Shown: positions 26,411 to 34,830 of the stretch, piece by piece | How positions within the stretch are numbered: position 1 is the stretch's first letter | How the letters are laid out: the number at the start of each line of letters is the position of its first letter | Origin: Fimenecus sp052298855 | Lineage (GTDB): Bacteria; Bacillota; Clostridia; Oscillospirales; Acutalibacteraceae | Assembly: GCA_052298855.1 (NCBI GenBank) | Contig: DAVZXP010000001.1 | Location: 62,001-126,000 of the forward strand | Reading direction: 5' to 3' | Length of the DNA: 64,000 bases | Notes under the pieces: generated by a model | Told to the model about the DNA's origin: nothing | What the model saw: only the letters and a program-made list of their open reading frames with translations | The model's database searches: none | Program-made: the position numbers and the translations under genes

Positions 26411-27898
26411 TTACCTTGATTGCTTATCGTTATGTTTTGAATTAACAGAACTGCCGCCGTAACCATATCCGTATCCATATCCATAACCATATCCACTCTT
26501 TTTACCATAGAAAGACGGTTTGCCAAAACCTCTCTCGGCATTGTTATAAATGCAACCGAGTATTTCTATTCCCGAGTTCTCGATATTGTCTATTGCTCTC
26601 TTAATCTTTCTTGCCGGAGCACAATCCTGCTTAACAATCATAATGCTCGTATCGGCATAACCTGCGATAATCGAAGCGTCTGCAAGAATTCCGCACGGCG
26701 CTGTATCAATAATGACAAAGTCAAATTCTTTCTTTGCGGATTCAATAATCTCTTCCATTTTAGGTGAAGAAAGAATTTCAGAAGAGTTATCGACAGCTTT
26801 GCCCGAAACAAGAACGAACAACTGATATTTCTCGGAATACTTAATTGACTCCTTGAGGGTCTTATCGCCGGAAATTATGCCGCATATACCCTCGTCATCG
26901 GTAGCGGCAAAGCCCAATGTCTTTGCAACCGAAGGTTTACGCAAATCGGCATCAATAAGAAGAACCGACTTTCCGTTTTGTGCAAGTGAAAGAGCAATAT
27001 TTGTTGCTGTTGTAGTCTTACCTTCACTCTCGGTTGTGCTTGAAACGACAATCGTCTTATACCCCTTCTTTGCAGAAGCGTATTCAATCTTAGTTCTGAT
27101 AAGTTTATATGCCTCGATAAATGAGAAACCTGTCTTTTTATCGGTAATAAGAACACTCTGTTTGGAATCATTCTTAGCTTTGGAATTAGCTTTATTGACA
27201 CTGCCGAGCAACTTAGCATCCAGCTTTTCACTGATTTCATCGCTGCTTTTGATTGTATCTTTAATAACAACGGACAATATAATAAATACGCATGCGAGTA
27301 TTACACCAAGCACAAATCCAAGAATCGTATAAATAAGCGTGTCATTATTTGCATTCGGTTTTTCCAGAAGCAACGGAGGATCGATAACCGCAAGTCTTGT
27401 ATTCGGAAATGCTTTTTCGATTGCAGACGGATAATTCTCAACATACGCTTTGGCAATGCCATATGAAACCTTTGGATCGGTCGTTGTAACCGTTAAATAA
27501 ATAATTGATGTATCCTCAATCGAGTTTACAGATATAAATTTTTTGACCTGTTCTGCTGTAATCTGATACCCACAGGAATTAGCAACATTAGTAGCAAGCT
27601 CGGTTGTTGTAAAGACATATTTAAAGCTCTCTGCAAGTGAAACGGAAGCGTTAATATCGGAAGCCGACTGACCTGCAACGGTAATTGCAGAATCCCTGTT
27701 ACTTGCAATAAACATAATCTGTGAAGAATATTTGTCAACATAAGTAGCTTTCGCAACTGCGAATCCCAAAAGAGCAACAACGACAGCCGACAATACAATC
27801 AACCACCATTTATTCAAAAGCTTTTTGAGATACATAAGTACGGAATCAAAATTAAGCCCGTCCTCGTATTCTTTTCTATCGTCTGAACTGTAACTCAT
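26411..27898 (-). CDS. Wzz/polysaccharide co-polymerase fused to BY-type tyrosine kinase
   Basis: 495 residues. The N-terminal Wzz domain has two membrane helices (residues about 32-52 and 184-210) around an extracytoplasmic helical part. A cytoplasmic CpsD/CapB-type kinase follows: Walker A TESEGKTTTATNIA, Walker A' VLLIDADLRKPSV, Walker B FDFVIIDTAP. The tail GYGYGYGYGYGG is a Tyr cluster of alternating Gly-Tyr and should be the autophosphorylation site. In Firmicutes these two parts are normally separate proteins; a fusion resembles the Gram-negative Wzc layout. It would regulate chain length of a surface polysaccharide, but no capsule genes are in the window. Confidence 0.92.
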   Translation of the reverse strand: MSYSSDDRKEYEDGLNFDSVLMYLKKLLNKWWLIVLSAVVVALLGFAVAKATYVDKYSSQIMFIASNRDSAITVAGQSASDINASVSLAESFKYVFTTTELATNVANSCGYQITAEQVKKFISVNSIEDTSIIYLTVTTTDPKVSYGIAKAYVENYPSAIEKAFPNTRLAVIDPPLLLEKPNANNDTLIYTILGFVLGVILACVFIILSVVIKDTIKSSDEISEKLDAKLLGSVNKANSKAKNDSKQSVLITDKKTGFSFIEAYKLIRTKIEYASAKKGYKTIVVSSTTESEGKTTTATNIALSLAQNGKSVLLIDADLRKPSVAKTLGFAATDDEGICGIISGDKTLKESIKYSEKYQLFVLVSGKAVDNSSEILSSPKMEEIIESAKKEFDFVIIDTAPCGILADASIIAGYADTSIMIVKQDCAPARKIKRAIDNIENSGIEILGCIYNNAERGFGKPSFYGKKSGYGYGYGYGYGYGGSSVNSKHNDKQSR

Positions 27899-27942
27899 AT
27901 ATTTCTCCCTTAATTAAAATCATAATAAAACCATACTGAATT

Positions 27943-27971
27943 ATTATAGCAGATATATTTTGATTATACAA
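27943..27971 (-). promoter_or_regulatory. Sigma-A promoter of the BY-kinase gene
   Basis: TTGTAT (27966-27971), 17 bp, TGC-extended TATAAT (27943-27948). Shows that the kinase gene is not solely dependent on the ABC-exporter operon upstream. Confidence 0.78.
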
Positions 27972-27986
27972 CAACAAAAAACAAAT

Positions 27987-29657
27987 TCACCTTAATTTCT
28001 GCGTAATGATTTTTCTATCCGCAATTCTAAGCTCGGTATCGCAAATCTCAAACGCCGCTGTCTTATGTGAAATTATAACACAGGTCTTGTTTTTAAGCTC
28101 TCTTATGTTTGAAAGCACCTGTTTTTCGGTCTTTTCGTCAAGAGCGGATGTAGCTTCGTCAAGCAAAAGAATCGGTGCGTCGGTCAACACCGCACGGGCA
28201 ATTGCAAGTCTTTGAATTTGTCCCTCGGAAAGACCGTGTCCGTTTTCCAAAAGCACCGTATCAAGACCGTCGGGCAACTCGTTGACGAACTCCTCGGCAC
28301 AGCTGATTTTCACCGCACGCATAATATCCTCATCACTTGCCGAGCCGTTAAAGAATTGTATATTATCTCTTATTGTCCCGCTGAAAAGCATATTGCCCTG
28401 CGGAACATAAGCAAAAAGTCCCCGCATATATTTGTCAATGCCGTATTTCTTCTCACCGCACTTTATGTAAATCTCACCCTTGTCGGGCAGAACAACACCG
28501 ACGAGCAACTTAAACAAAGTACTCTTTCCTATGCCCGATATTCCTGAAATAACCGTAAAATCGTTTTTCTTGATTGTGAAATCGGCATTTTCGATTACCG
28601 AATCTCTGCCATAACCGAAAGACACGTTGTCAAAGCAAATCTCTTGCATTTCTGAATAAACTTTTTCTGTGTTGATGTTTTTATCGTTAAGGTTCTTGCT
28701 TGTGCTCAAATTTTCAATCTCAATGATTCTCTCCGCAGAAGCAATCATTGAATAATACTGCGGAACAATGCCCGAAAGCGAGGTGAACGGAGCTTGAACT
28801 TGGTTGATAAGCTGCATAATCGCCGTAAGCGTACCAAAAGTCATACTGCCTGCACAAAGCTTTGCGCCACTCCACACAAGTCCGAATAAATAACCTAATG
28901 AGAAAGCTGCCGAAAATCCTAAATTGGCAAAAATCGACCACCTGTTCTTTTTTATTTTAGCGTCAAAATTATCTTTCTGTAATACCGCTGATTTTTCTAA
29001 AATTTTCTTGCCGACATTGAATATTTTAATTACGAGCACGCTCTCAATCGACTCTTGCATAAAGGAGCGAACCGAACCGTCTGTTTCCTGCACCGCCCTG
29101 TGAAGTTTTTTCATTGAGCCTCTGAAAATTCTTGTAAAAACAAACAGCACAAGTCCTGCAATCAAAAACAAAAGCGCAAACCACTTGTCGAGCGCAAACA
29201 GCACCGCAAATGCGCAGATAAGTCTTGTAACCGTTGAAACAATCGCAGGTATAATCGTTGTCACCGCTTGGCTTACGACCGAAACATCACTTGTGAGCCT
29301 TGTCATAAGCTCGCCCGAGTGATACTGCGTGATTTTGAGGTAATCTTTTTTTAATATGCTGTCGAAGAGTTTGGTTTTGTATTTCATTTCAAGTTTTCCC
29401 GAAATACGCACCTCGAGAGCCTTTGACAGCAATTTCAGCGATATTTGAGCGACTATCACAAGCAATAAAATTATAGCATTATGAATAAGTCCGTCTTTAT
29501 CGCCCTTTTGCGCCGAATCTATAATAAGCTTTGCAAACACCGCCATTGAAACTCCGCACACGGAATAAAGAGCGTCGCAAATTATCAGCGACACCATTTT
29601 AGGCAGCTCCGAAACGGAATTGCTTTTTATCCAATTCAATGCGGCGGTGTTTTTCAT
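27987..29657 (-). CDS. ABC exporter, permease fused to ATPase
   Basis: 556 residues, the half-transporter layout (six membrane helices over residues 20-310, then an ATPase). Motifs: Walker A GISGIGKST, Q-loop YVPQGNMLFSGTI, signature LSEGQIQRLAIARAVL, Walker B ILLLDEATSALDE, and His switch VIISHK. No N-terminal C39 peptidase domain, so any leader is cut elsewhere. Start at 29657 is 2 bp from the S24/S26 peptidase gene, and the context (PqqD-like, HprK-like, peptidase) suggests export of a ribosomally made peptide, as LanT/lasso D-type exporters do. The cargo is an inference. Confidence 0.9.
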   Translation of the reverse strand: MKNTAALNWIKSNSVSELPKMVSLIICDALYSVCGVSMAVFAKLIIDSAQKGDKDGLIHNAIILLLVIVAQISLKLLSKALEVRISGKLEMKYKTKLFDSILKKDYLKITQYHSGELMTRLTSDVSVVSQAVTTIIPAIVSTVTRLICAFAVLFALDKWFALLFLIAGLVLFVFTRIFRGSMKKLHRAVQETDGSVRSFMQESIESVLVIKIFNVGKKILEKSAVLQKDNFDAKIKKNRWSIFANLGFSAAFSLGYLFGLVWSGAKLCAGSMTFGTLTAIMQLINQVQAPFTSLSGIVPQYYSMIASAERIIEIENLSTSKNLNDKNINTEKVYSEMQEICFDNVSFGYGRDSVIENADFTIKKNDFTVISGISGIGKSTLFKLLVGVVLPDKGEIYIKCGEKKYGIDKYMRGLFAYVPQGNMLFSGTIRDNIQFFNGSASDEDIMRAVKISCAEEFVNELPDGLDTVLLENGHGLSEGQIQRLAIARAVLTDAPILLLDEATSALDEKTEKQVLSNIRELKNKTCVIISHKTAAFEICDTELRIADRKIITQKLR

Positions 29658-29659
29658 TT

Positions 29660-30100
29660 CTACAATTTTCCTCTGATTTTAACAATGTATTTCCTTATGG
29701 GAAAAAGCATACTCCAAAAACGGCAGTACGCTTTGTATTTTTTGCTGTTCACGGAAATCACTTTCCCGTTTCTCTTTATTGTGCGAACAAGCCCGATAAT
29801 CATACCGTCGGTTATGCCGTTTTCCTTAACCCATTGATTATCTCCGCACATTGTGTACGAATCATCCGACACGCCCACGACCCTGTGAAGCACAAATGCG
29901 CCGTCGGGACGTCTGTAAAGCGGTAAATCATATTTTTTAAGCTTCCTGTCACACTTTTCCAAAATCACCGTATCCCTGCCCTGAACAAGCAGCGGCAACA
30001 TACTTGTACCCGTTATCGGCATTTCAACCGTTCCGCCCTGCGACAGCTTATCCTCGATTATCGGCATAATCTGTGCAAGGTGTATTTTCTTCTTTTCCAC
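29660..30100 (-). CDS. S24/S26-like peptidase (signal-peptidase fold)
   Basis: 146 residues. The catalytic Ser is in MPITGTSMLPLLVQGRDTV (Ser33). The second catalytic box reads AFVLHRVVGV with His in place of the usual Lys, as in ER-type and SipW-like signal peptidases. A final CGDNQWVKE motif gives the conserved GD/N box. There is no clear N-terminal membrane helix, only a weakly hydrophobic C-terminal segment, so it may act at the cytoplasmic face. Clustered between pqqD-like and ABC exporter genes (gaps of 3 and 2 bp), it is a good candidate for leader removal from the exported peptide. Confidence 0.82.
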   Translation of the reverse strand: MEKKKIHLAQIMPIIEDKLSQGGTVEMPITGTSMLPLLVQGRDTVILEKCDRKLKKYDLPLYRRPDGAFVLHRVVGVSDDSYTMCGDNQWVKENGITDGMIIGLVRTIKRNGKVISVNSKKYKAYCRFWSMLFPIRKYIVKIRGKL

Positions 30101-30103
30101 GGC

Positions 30104-30370
30104 TCAGTCCTCGATTATGTTCTTTTCACGAAGTTTTGCAATATATTTGTCAATATCACTTGAAGCTGTGTCACGGTCAATTTCATATTCATTGAGAACA
30201 GCGTCAACCAATTCTTCCTTTGTTGCGCCGTTTTCAAGCAGTTTCCAAATAAACGCGCCAACGGGATTAAGTGTCATAATTCCGCCGAACGACATCTGCT
30301 CGTCACCTATCGGAACAACAATATTACTTCCTGCAACTTCTCTGATTATATATCCGTCTTTGATTTTCAT
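30104..30370 (-). CDS. PqqD-like protein (RiPP recognition element)
   Basis: 88 residues with the winged-helix PqqD pattern: IREVAGSNIVVPIG, then TLNPVGAFIWKLLENGATKEELVDAVLNEY, and a helical end SSDIDKYIAKLREKNIIE. The LNPVGAFIWKLL segment is the hallmark. Such proteins bind the leader of RiPP precursors and deliver them to modifying enzymes. The ATG overlaps the HprK-like stop by 4 bp (ATGA), so the two are translationally coupled. The partner is plausibly the YxxPxF-bearing peptide at 31975-32097, although the repeat region and an assembly gap lie between. Confidence 0.88.
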   Translation of the reverse strand: MKIKDGYIIREVAGSNIVVPIGDEQMSFGGIMTLNPVGAFIWKLLENGATKEELVDAVLNEYEIDRDTASSDIDKYIAKLREKNIIED

Positions 30371-31086
30371 TGCTTTTCTCCATTTGATAAGTCATTTTGT
30401 ATTCCGAGATATGAGGTCATTACCGCTTCCTCGGAAATATTGCATTTTAGCTGGTAAATCGGTACATTTTTAAGCACACCGTCGAGCACCGTCAAAAGCT
30501 TATCCATCACGCTTGCGGCTGACGGGCGAATTGTCTGCGCCATAAATAACGGTATCGCACTTTGCGGCGATATTCTTGAAATGCTGTTTTTTGTGCCTCG
30601 TTCAAGAAAGACAATTGCCTTAATCGGAACTGCAATATTTGTACTCTCGTCATTCTTTCCGCTGAACGGCGTTCCGCAAGCACAATATTCGCCGTCGATT
30701 AAGCGAATAGCAGGCTTGTCGTCATTTATCATTCGTGCGTCGGGGAATTTGTCCAACCATAAATGCGTGTGAGTGGATTTTCCGACGCCGCTTTTTGCCG
30801 AAAACAAATACGCAACGCCGTCTTTTTCAATGCAAGAGGCGTGAAGTAAAATTCCATTATGGTTTAAGAGGTTATAATAGAACGCTTCGCCCATATAGAC
30901 GTAGTAACATTCGTCAGCTGTGAGCTGTGGCAACGCTTCGGCTTTTTGTTTTAATATTTCATCGGGCATTGCGACGGTAAAATCCTCTTTGCCGTCTTGG
31001 TTTTTGCTCAAATATGCCCTTGAGCGTTCATAAAGCATCCCGTCCTTGCAATCCATACGAATTTTAAGTCCGGCAATATCAAACAA
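30367..31086 (-). CDS. HPr kinase-like (HprK-type) P-loop protein
   Basis: 239 residues. GILLHASCIEKDGVAYLFSA is followed by the P-loop KSGVGKSTHTHLW, then INDDKPAIRL and CGTPFSGK, the pattern of the HPr kinase/phosphatase C-terminal domain without its N-terminal domain. In lasso-peptide clusters such as that of paeninodin, proteins of this type phosphorylate the precursor; in other clusters the role is unknown. TTG start at 31086 with GGTGAGG 8 bp upstream. First gene of the tight HprK-PqqD-peptidase-ABC run. Central carbon HprK is unlikely because the N-terminal domain is missing. Confidence 0.8.
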   Translation of the reverse strand: MFDIAGLKIRMDCKDGMLYERSRAYLSKNQDGKEDFTVAMPDEILKQKAEALPQLTADECYYVYMGEAFYYNLLNHNGILLHASCIEKDGVAYLFSAKSGVGKSTHTHLWLDKFPDARMINDDKPAIRLIDGEYCACGTPFSGKNDESTNIAVPIKAIVFLERGTKNSISRISPQSAIPLFMAQTIRPSAASVMDKLLTVLDGVLKNVPIYQLKCNISEEAVMTSYLGIQNDLSNGEKQ

Positions 31087-31351
31087 TTCCGTAACCTCAC
31101 CGCCTTTTAAGCATTATTATATATTTTAACATTATTTTGCGGTTTTGTATAGTTAATTTTTTGTGTTGGTAAATTAGCTTTTATATATCCGCAAATTCAA
31201 TTTCACAACGTAGGGCGGGGGTTATTCCCCTGTTAGGGGAAATGTTTGCAAAGCAAACAAAAGGGTGCCAGAATTCGGGAGAATTTGCTCCCGCCGTTAG
31301 ATTGCGGTTGATTTATCATAATACACGGCTAATATCATATTAAAATATTCA

Positions 31352-31904
31352 CACAATCCGTAGGGGCGACCTGCGGTCGCCTGTCAATTTCATCTGACAA
31401 TTAAAATAGGCGAACACAGTTCGCCCCTACGATATGATGTTCAATTCAACTTTATTAACAGCCGTAAATTATCATATATTCGTTAATTACCTCGGCGGGA
31501 GCAAGCCCCCGCCCTACCATGTCGGATATGAATTTTACGGCTAAAATGTAATTAAAATCCACGCACAATCCGTAGGGGCGACCTGCGGTCGCCTGTCAAT
31601 TTCATCTGACAATTAAAATAGGCGAACACAGTTCGCCCCTACGATATGATGTTCAATTCAATTTNNNNNNNNNNNNNNNNNNNNNNNNNNNNNNNNNNNN
31701 NNNNNNNNNNNNNNNNNNNNNNNNNNNNNNNNNNNNNNNNNNNNNNNNNNNNNNNNNNNNNNNNCAATTAAAATAGGCGAACACAGTTCGCCCCTACGAT
31801 ATGATGTTCAATTCAATTTGATAACAGCCGTAAATTATCATATATCCGTTAATTACCTCGGCGGGAGCAAGCCCCCGCCCTACCGTGTCGGCTATGAATT
31901 TTAC
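31352..31904. repeat. Tandem 212-bp repeat, about 2.6 visible copies interrupted by a gap
   Basis: The same block (CACAATCCGTAGGGGCGACC, GGCGACC hairpin, GGCGAAC hairpin, GATATGATGTTCAATTCAA, TTAACAGCCG or TAACAGCCG, GGCGGGAGCAAGCCCCCGCC) starts at 31352 and again at 31564, exactly 212 bp apart, and its second half recurs after the N run from 31765. A related copy in reverse orientation lies at 56580-56765. These look like dispersed REP/MITE-type intergenic elements that have multiplied in tandem here. Confidence 0.85.
31665..31764. other. Assembly gap of exactly 100 N
   Basis: A 100-N placeholder inside the tandem repeat. With a period of 212 bp, the distance between equivalent points on either side is 155 bp, so the true missing length should be about 157 bp plus any whole number of repeat units. 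Confidence 0.95.
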
Positions 31905-31908
31905 GCAA

Positions 31909-31942
31909 GAAAAAAGCAGGGTAATTGCTTACCCTGCTTTTT
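31909..31942 (-). terminator. Terminator of the peptide-gene operon
   Basis: Minus-strand stem AAAGCAGGGTAA / TTACCCTGCTTT with a 4-nt loop, followed by T6. It lies 33 bp past the stop of the 40-residue peptide gene. Confidence 0.9.
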
Positions 31943-31974
31943 GTATTAGTTATTTTGCACGATTTGACGTCAGA

Positions 31975-32097
31975 TTATATCTCAATCCAGCCGTCTCCGC
32001 CGCCTTCAACAGGACCTGTGCCTACTGAAAGGGTGATTACGTCTTCTACTTCATAAACTGAAACGTCGAAATCAGGTGCGCTATAAATTTGTTTCAT
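31975..32097 (-). CDS. 40-residue peptide, candidate RiPP precursor with YxxPxF leader
   Basis: A short gene with ATG at 32097 and a strong GAGGAG site 7-8 bp upstream, ending just before a strong terminator. The peptide begins MKQIYSAPDFDVSVYEVEDV and ends ITLSVGTGPVEGGGDGWIEI. Tyr5-x-x-Pro8-x-Phe10 matches the YxxPx[LF] motif by which lasso-peptide leaders bind PqqD-like RRE proteins. Thr22 would be the penultimate leader residue if the core starts at Ser24, and Glu31 would then be core position 8, the usual ring-closing spot. A lasso cyclase and B2 protease are not in view, so the product type is open. It is probably co-transcribed with the cohesin-like genes upstream. Confidence 0.7.
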   Translation of the reverse strand: MKQIYSAPDFDVSVYEVEDVITLSVGTGPVEGGGDGWIEI

Positions 32098-32149
32098 CAA
32101 ATTTTCTCCTCTCAAGTTATTGTAATAATTATCTTTCAAACCGTTTCAG

Positions 32150-33355
32150 TTAAGCTGCGAACGGATATCTTGCAAGATAAGCACTTACAATATTGTTATA
32201 GTTCGTTGAGAGAGCAGCTGTTCCAGCAGTCTCGTAGAAGATTGTCTGTGCGTTGCCCGAAGCGTCAACATACTGAACGAAGCCCATGTATGTTACATCG
32301 TTATTAAGTGTTGAGTGGTTAGCCTTAATGATAGCACCAAACTCAGCATCGGCTGTGTCGCTTACCTTACTGATGTAATCAGTTGTAGCTGCTGTATAAT
32401 TTTCAGCAGCTGAGCCTGCAACAACTTTCTTAGCTGTTTCAGCGTCGAAAGCAGCAGCGCCCTTGTAAGCTACCATACCTACAGCTGTGATGTAATCAGT
32501 TTTAGCACCTTCAACACCTGTGTTCTTGAAGTAAGTATCCCAATCAGAATCGCTGATCTTGGATATTACTCTGAAGCTGAACTCGTCAGCAACTGTTGTT
32601 TTACCTGTAGCGGTCATCTTAACCTGGCTCTTAGCCTTTGATACTGCGGGACCTGCAGGAGTAGAAGAAGCAACTTTTACAGTAGCGTCATTTAAAGCAA
32701 ACATATCCTTATAAGGAAAACCCCATTCAGTAGCATCGGGAACTCCGCCCATAAGGTCACCATTTACTTCACATACAGCAAGGCTTGTCTGCGGATCCTC
32801 ACTATTCTTACAGTAATCCGTAACACCTACAGTGTAAGAACCTACATCACTTGCATCTTCTCTTACTTTAAGTTTGAAAGCAAAAACAGGTGTTTTGGTA
32901 CTAAAATCATAACCCGATCCTATTGCAGTAGTTACTGTCGACATCAAAGTAGAGTCCCAACCTTTAGCTTTATCTACTGCACTTAATATAGCTGGATTGT
33001 GTTTTACAGAGCTAGATGACATTTCTGCATTTACTGAATCAGCAATTATATAATCTTTATAAACAACTGTTTTAATTGTTGACCAGGCATTTATATCAGC
33101 ACTAAGATCTTCTATCGGCTCAAAGACACTTGAATCATATCCAAAATAAATACGAGCAGGTGCATTTAATACAAGTTCATTACTAAACGCTTCATAGAAG
33201 ACCTCAAAAGTAACAATATCGCCTTTTTTATACGTTGCTTCCTTAGGCTCAACCGAAATCTCCAACGCCGCTTTTGTTGTAACAGCAAAAGCCATTAACG
33301 AACAACAGCCAAGGATCATTACAAGAGCTAAAGCAACGCTAATTATTTTTTTCAT
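32150..33355 (-). CDS. Secreted protein with cohesin-like domain
   Basis: 401 residues with a signal peptide (MKKIISVALALVMILGCCSLMAFA). Residues 30-225 have the cohesin/carbohydrate-module pattern LEISVEPKEATYKKGDIVTFEV, RIYFGYDSSVFEPI and PVFAFKLKVREDASDVGSYTV, ending in a strand with DATVKV. A C-terminal domain of about 150 residues (VKMTATGKTTVADEFSFRVISKI) is not recognised and looks beta-rich. No dockerin and no sortase motif, so it may be released or held by other proteins. It follows the 402-residue cohesin/dockerin gene by about 30 bp in the same transcript. Confidence 0.78.
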   Translation of the reverse strand: MKKIISVALALVMILGCCSLMAFAVTTKAALEISVEPKEATYKKGDIVTFEVFYEAFSNELVLNAPARIYFGYDSSVFEPIEDLSADINAWSTIKTVVYKDYIIADSVNAEMSSSSVKHNPAILSAVDKAKGWDSTLMSTVTTAIGSGYDFSTKTPVFAFKLKVREDASDVGSYTVGVTDYCKNSEDPQTSLAVCEVNGDLMGGVPDATEWGFPYKDMFALNDATVKVASSTPAGPAVSKAKSQVKMTATGKTTVADEFSFRVISKISDSDWDTYFKNTGVEGAKTDYITAVGMVAYKGAAAFDAETAKKVVAGSAAENYTAATTDYISKVSDTADAEFGAIIKANHSTLNNDVTYMGFVQYVDASGNAQTIFYETAGTAALSTNYNNIVSAYLARYPFAA

Positions 33356-33386
33356 GTTACTTTATCCTCCTTAACTTAATTCTATT

Positions 33387-34556
33387 TTATTGGTAATAAC
33401 TATTATATGTTGCATGAGTTTCTGCAATAGTCATTTGATTTAAAGTAGTTCCATTTATTGATGTAAAAATCACCTGCAAGTCATCAGTTGCAATATTATA
33501 CATTGATTTGGCTTTTAGCGCCGGAGTTCGTCCTTTAGCAGGTGCCGCATTTGCAGCCATTATCAAAACTTCATCTGTTAACTTTTTCGTTTCGTCTGTA
33601 GTATTGATATGGGTGAAAACAATCTGCAAATCCTTTGTAGAAATAACGCCATCACCATTAACATCGCCTATAATAACAACAACATATGTTTTAGCAACTG
33701 AACCGTCAGCGTTTTTAACTATAATTGTAGTACCGGTACCATATGGTGCTCTTCCTCCGTATGGTGCTTTTACAACTTCAATTGAGCCACCATTTGTAGC
33801 TTCAAGTCTCGCTGTATAGAAAGCTGCCTTAGGCACTGCACCGCCCAAATCAAATCCATAAACTACGCCGGCAAATTTACCGCCGAATGTTTTATGTGTA
33901 TCAATTATAATACCGCTTGAAGCGAACTCGCTCTTAATTGCAAGATCAGCAGGTTCTACTGCTGCGCCTTTGTAAGAAATTGTTGCAGAAACTCTGTTAA
34001 GAGTCTGACCCATTTCTGTAAGCTCGGCAGTCTTAGGATCTGCGCCGTCGAACGAACCGCAGTAGAATTTACCGTTAATGTTAGCAAGTGTTTTCTGGTC
34101 ATTAGCGATTGCTACTGTGCTTGAGCCTGTTGAGCCGATAGCCTTAAGCTTGAATGTAAGCACAGTAAGGTTTGCTCCGTTAAGGTTGGGAGCTGTTACC
34201 GCACCGCTTGTCGAAGGAATGAGTGCAACTGTAAGCTTACCAGCCTCTGCTTTAACATCAGATTTGGTTGTGCCTGCACCATAAATGTTTTCAACTGTAG
34301 CTGAATCTGCTACATACTCAAACAATGATGCGTCATACTCAATCGGGAGCGACATAGGTCCGGCATAGAAATTTTCTGTAGCGTTTGCTTTAACAGTAAT
34401 TGTAACTTCATCACCTTTTGCAACCTCGGAAGCCGAAGAAGAAACGGTAAATGTAGCTGTGGGAGTTGTCTTTGCGGCAAATACGCCCATAGTCAACACA
34501 CTCAAAGCCATTACAAAAGCTAAAGCAAGGCTAAGGATTTTCTTTGACTTAACCAT
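33387..34556 (-). CDS. Secreted protein with cohesin-like and dockerin domains
   Basis: Start set at the ATG at 34556 (MVKSKKILSLALAFVMALSV), with AGGAGG 6 bp upstream; 389 residues. A signal peptide is followed by a cohesin-like domain (ATFTVSSSASEVAKGDEVTI, YDASLFEYVADS, LTVLTFKLKAIGSTGSS). Further on comes a small domain ending in TGTTIIVKNADGSVAKTYVV, then a type I dockerin: GDVNGDGVISTKDLQIVF (first calcium loop) and a degenerate second loop with ATDDLQVIF. Carrying both a cohesin-like module and a dockerin would let it chain with itself or others. Promoter at 34587-34615. Confidence 0.85.
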   Translation of the reverse strand: MVKSKKILSLALAFVMALSVLTMGVFAAKTTPTATFTVSSSASEVAKGDEVTITVKANATENFYAGPMSLPIEYDASLFEYVADSATVENIYGAGTTKSDVKAEAGKLTVALIPSTSGAVTAPNLNGANLTVLTFKLKAIGSTGSSTVAIANDQKTLANINGKFYCGSFDGADPKTAELTEMGQTLNRVSATISYKGAAVEPADLAIKSEFASSGIIIDTHKTFGGKFAGVVYGFDLGGAVPKAAFYTARLEATNGGSIEVVKAPYGGRAPYGTGTTIIVKNADGSVAKTYVVVIIGDVNGDGVISTKDLQIVFTHINTTDETKKLTDEVLIMAANAAPAKGRTPALKAKSMYNIATDDLQVIFTSINGTTLNQMTIAETHATYNSYYQ

Positions 34557-34586
34557 TATTAGCCTCCTTATTCTGTTTTCCCAATA

Positions 34587-34615
34587 AATATACACTTAAT
34601 CAGCATAAATGTCAA
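34587..34615 (-). promoter_or_regulatory. Strong promoter of the cohesin-like/peptide operon
   Basis: TTGACA (34610-34615), 17 bp, TATATT (34587-34592), about 31 bp upstream of the start codon. The remaining bases up to 34830 hold two hairpins (minus strand TGTCG...CGACA at about 34774-34796 and TCGGCGGTG...CACC...GCCGA at about 34689-34722), perhaps a terminator or attenuator of the giant gene. Confidence 0.85.
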
Positions 34616-34830
34616 TACATTTACGTTATTCAATATTTTGAATCAGCGGAAATTTCAAAAACAGCTATCACTCTGCTTTGGAAAACCTGTCGGCTGTGGT
34701 GTTACCGAAAGGCACCGCCGAAGCCATATGAACAAGCCGATTAAATGTAAGCGATTTTTTAATTTCCGTGAGGATGTCGAGTGGCATACCCGACACCCCC
34801 ATTTTTTTAATCAATAACTGACTGTGTCAA

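Larger units (their letters stand above)
31087..31908. other. Intergenic repeat region without a recognisable gene
   Basis: About 820 bases separate the HprK-like start from the peptide-gene terminator. The first 100 bases are AT-rich and probably hold the HprK-operon promoter, though no clean pair of boxes was found. The rest is a composite of GC-rich hairpins (GGCGACC/GGTCGCC, GGCGAAC/GTTCGCC), tandem copies of one 212-bp unit, and the assembly gap. No ORF with a ribosome site was seen. Confidence 0.75.

Noticed and set aside
31352..31904. Short repeats with palindromes suggesting a CRISPR array
   Set aside because: Only a few copies with a 212-bp period, no unique spacers of 30-40 bp and no cas genes.
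31975..32097. Firm call of a lasso peptide
   Set aside because: Lasso cyclase and leader protease genes are not in the window, so only the leader likeness can be stated.
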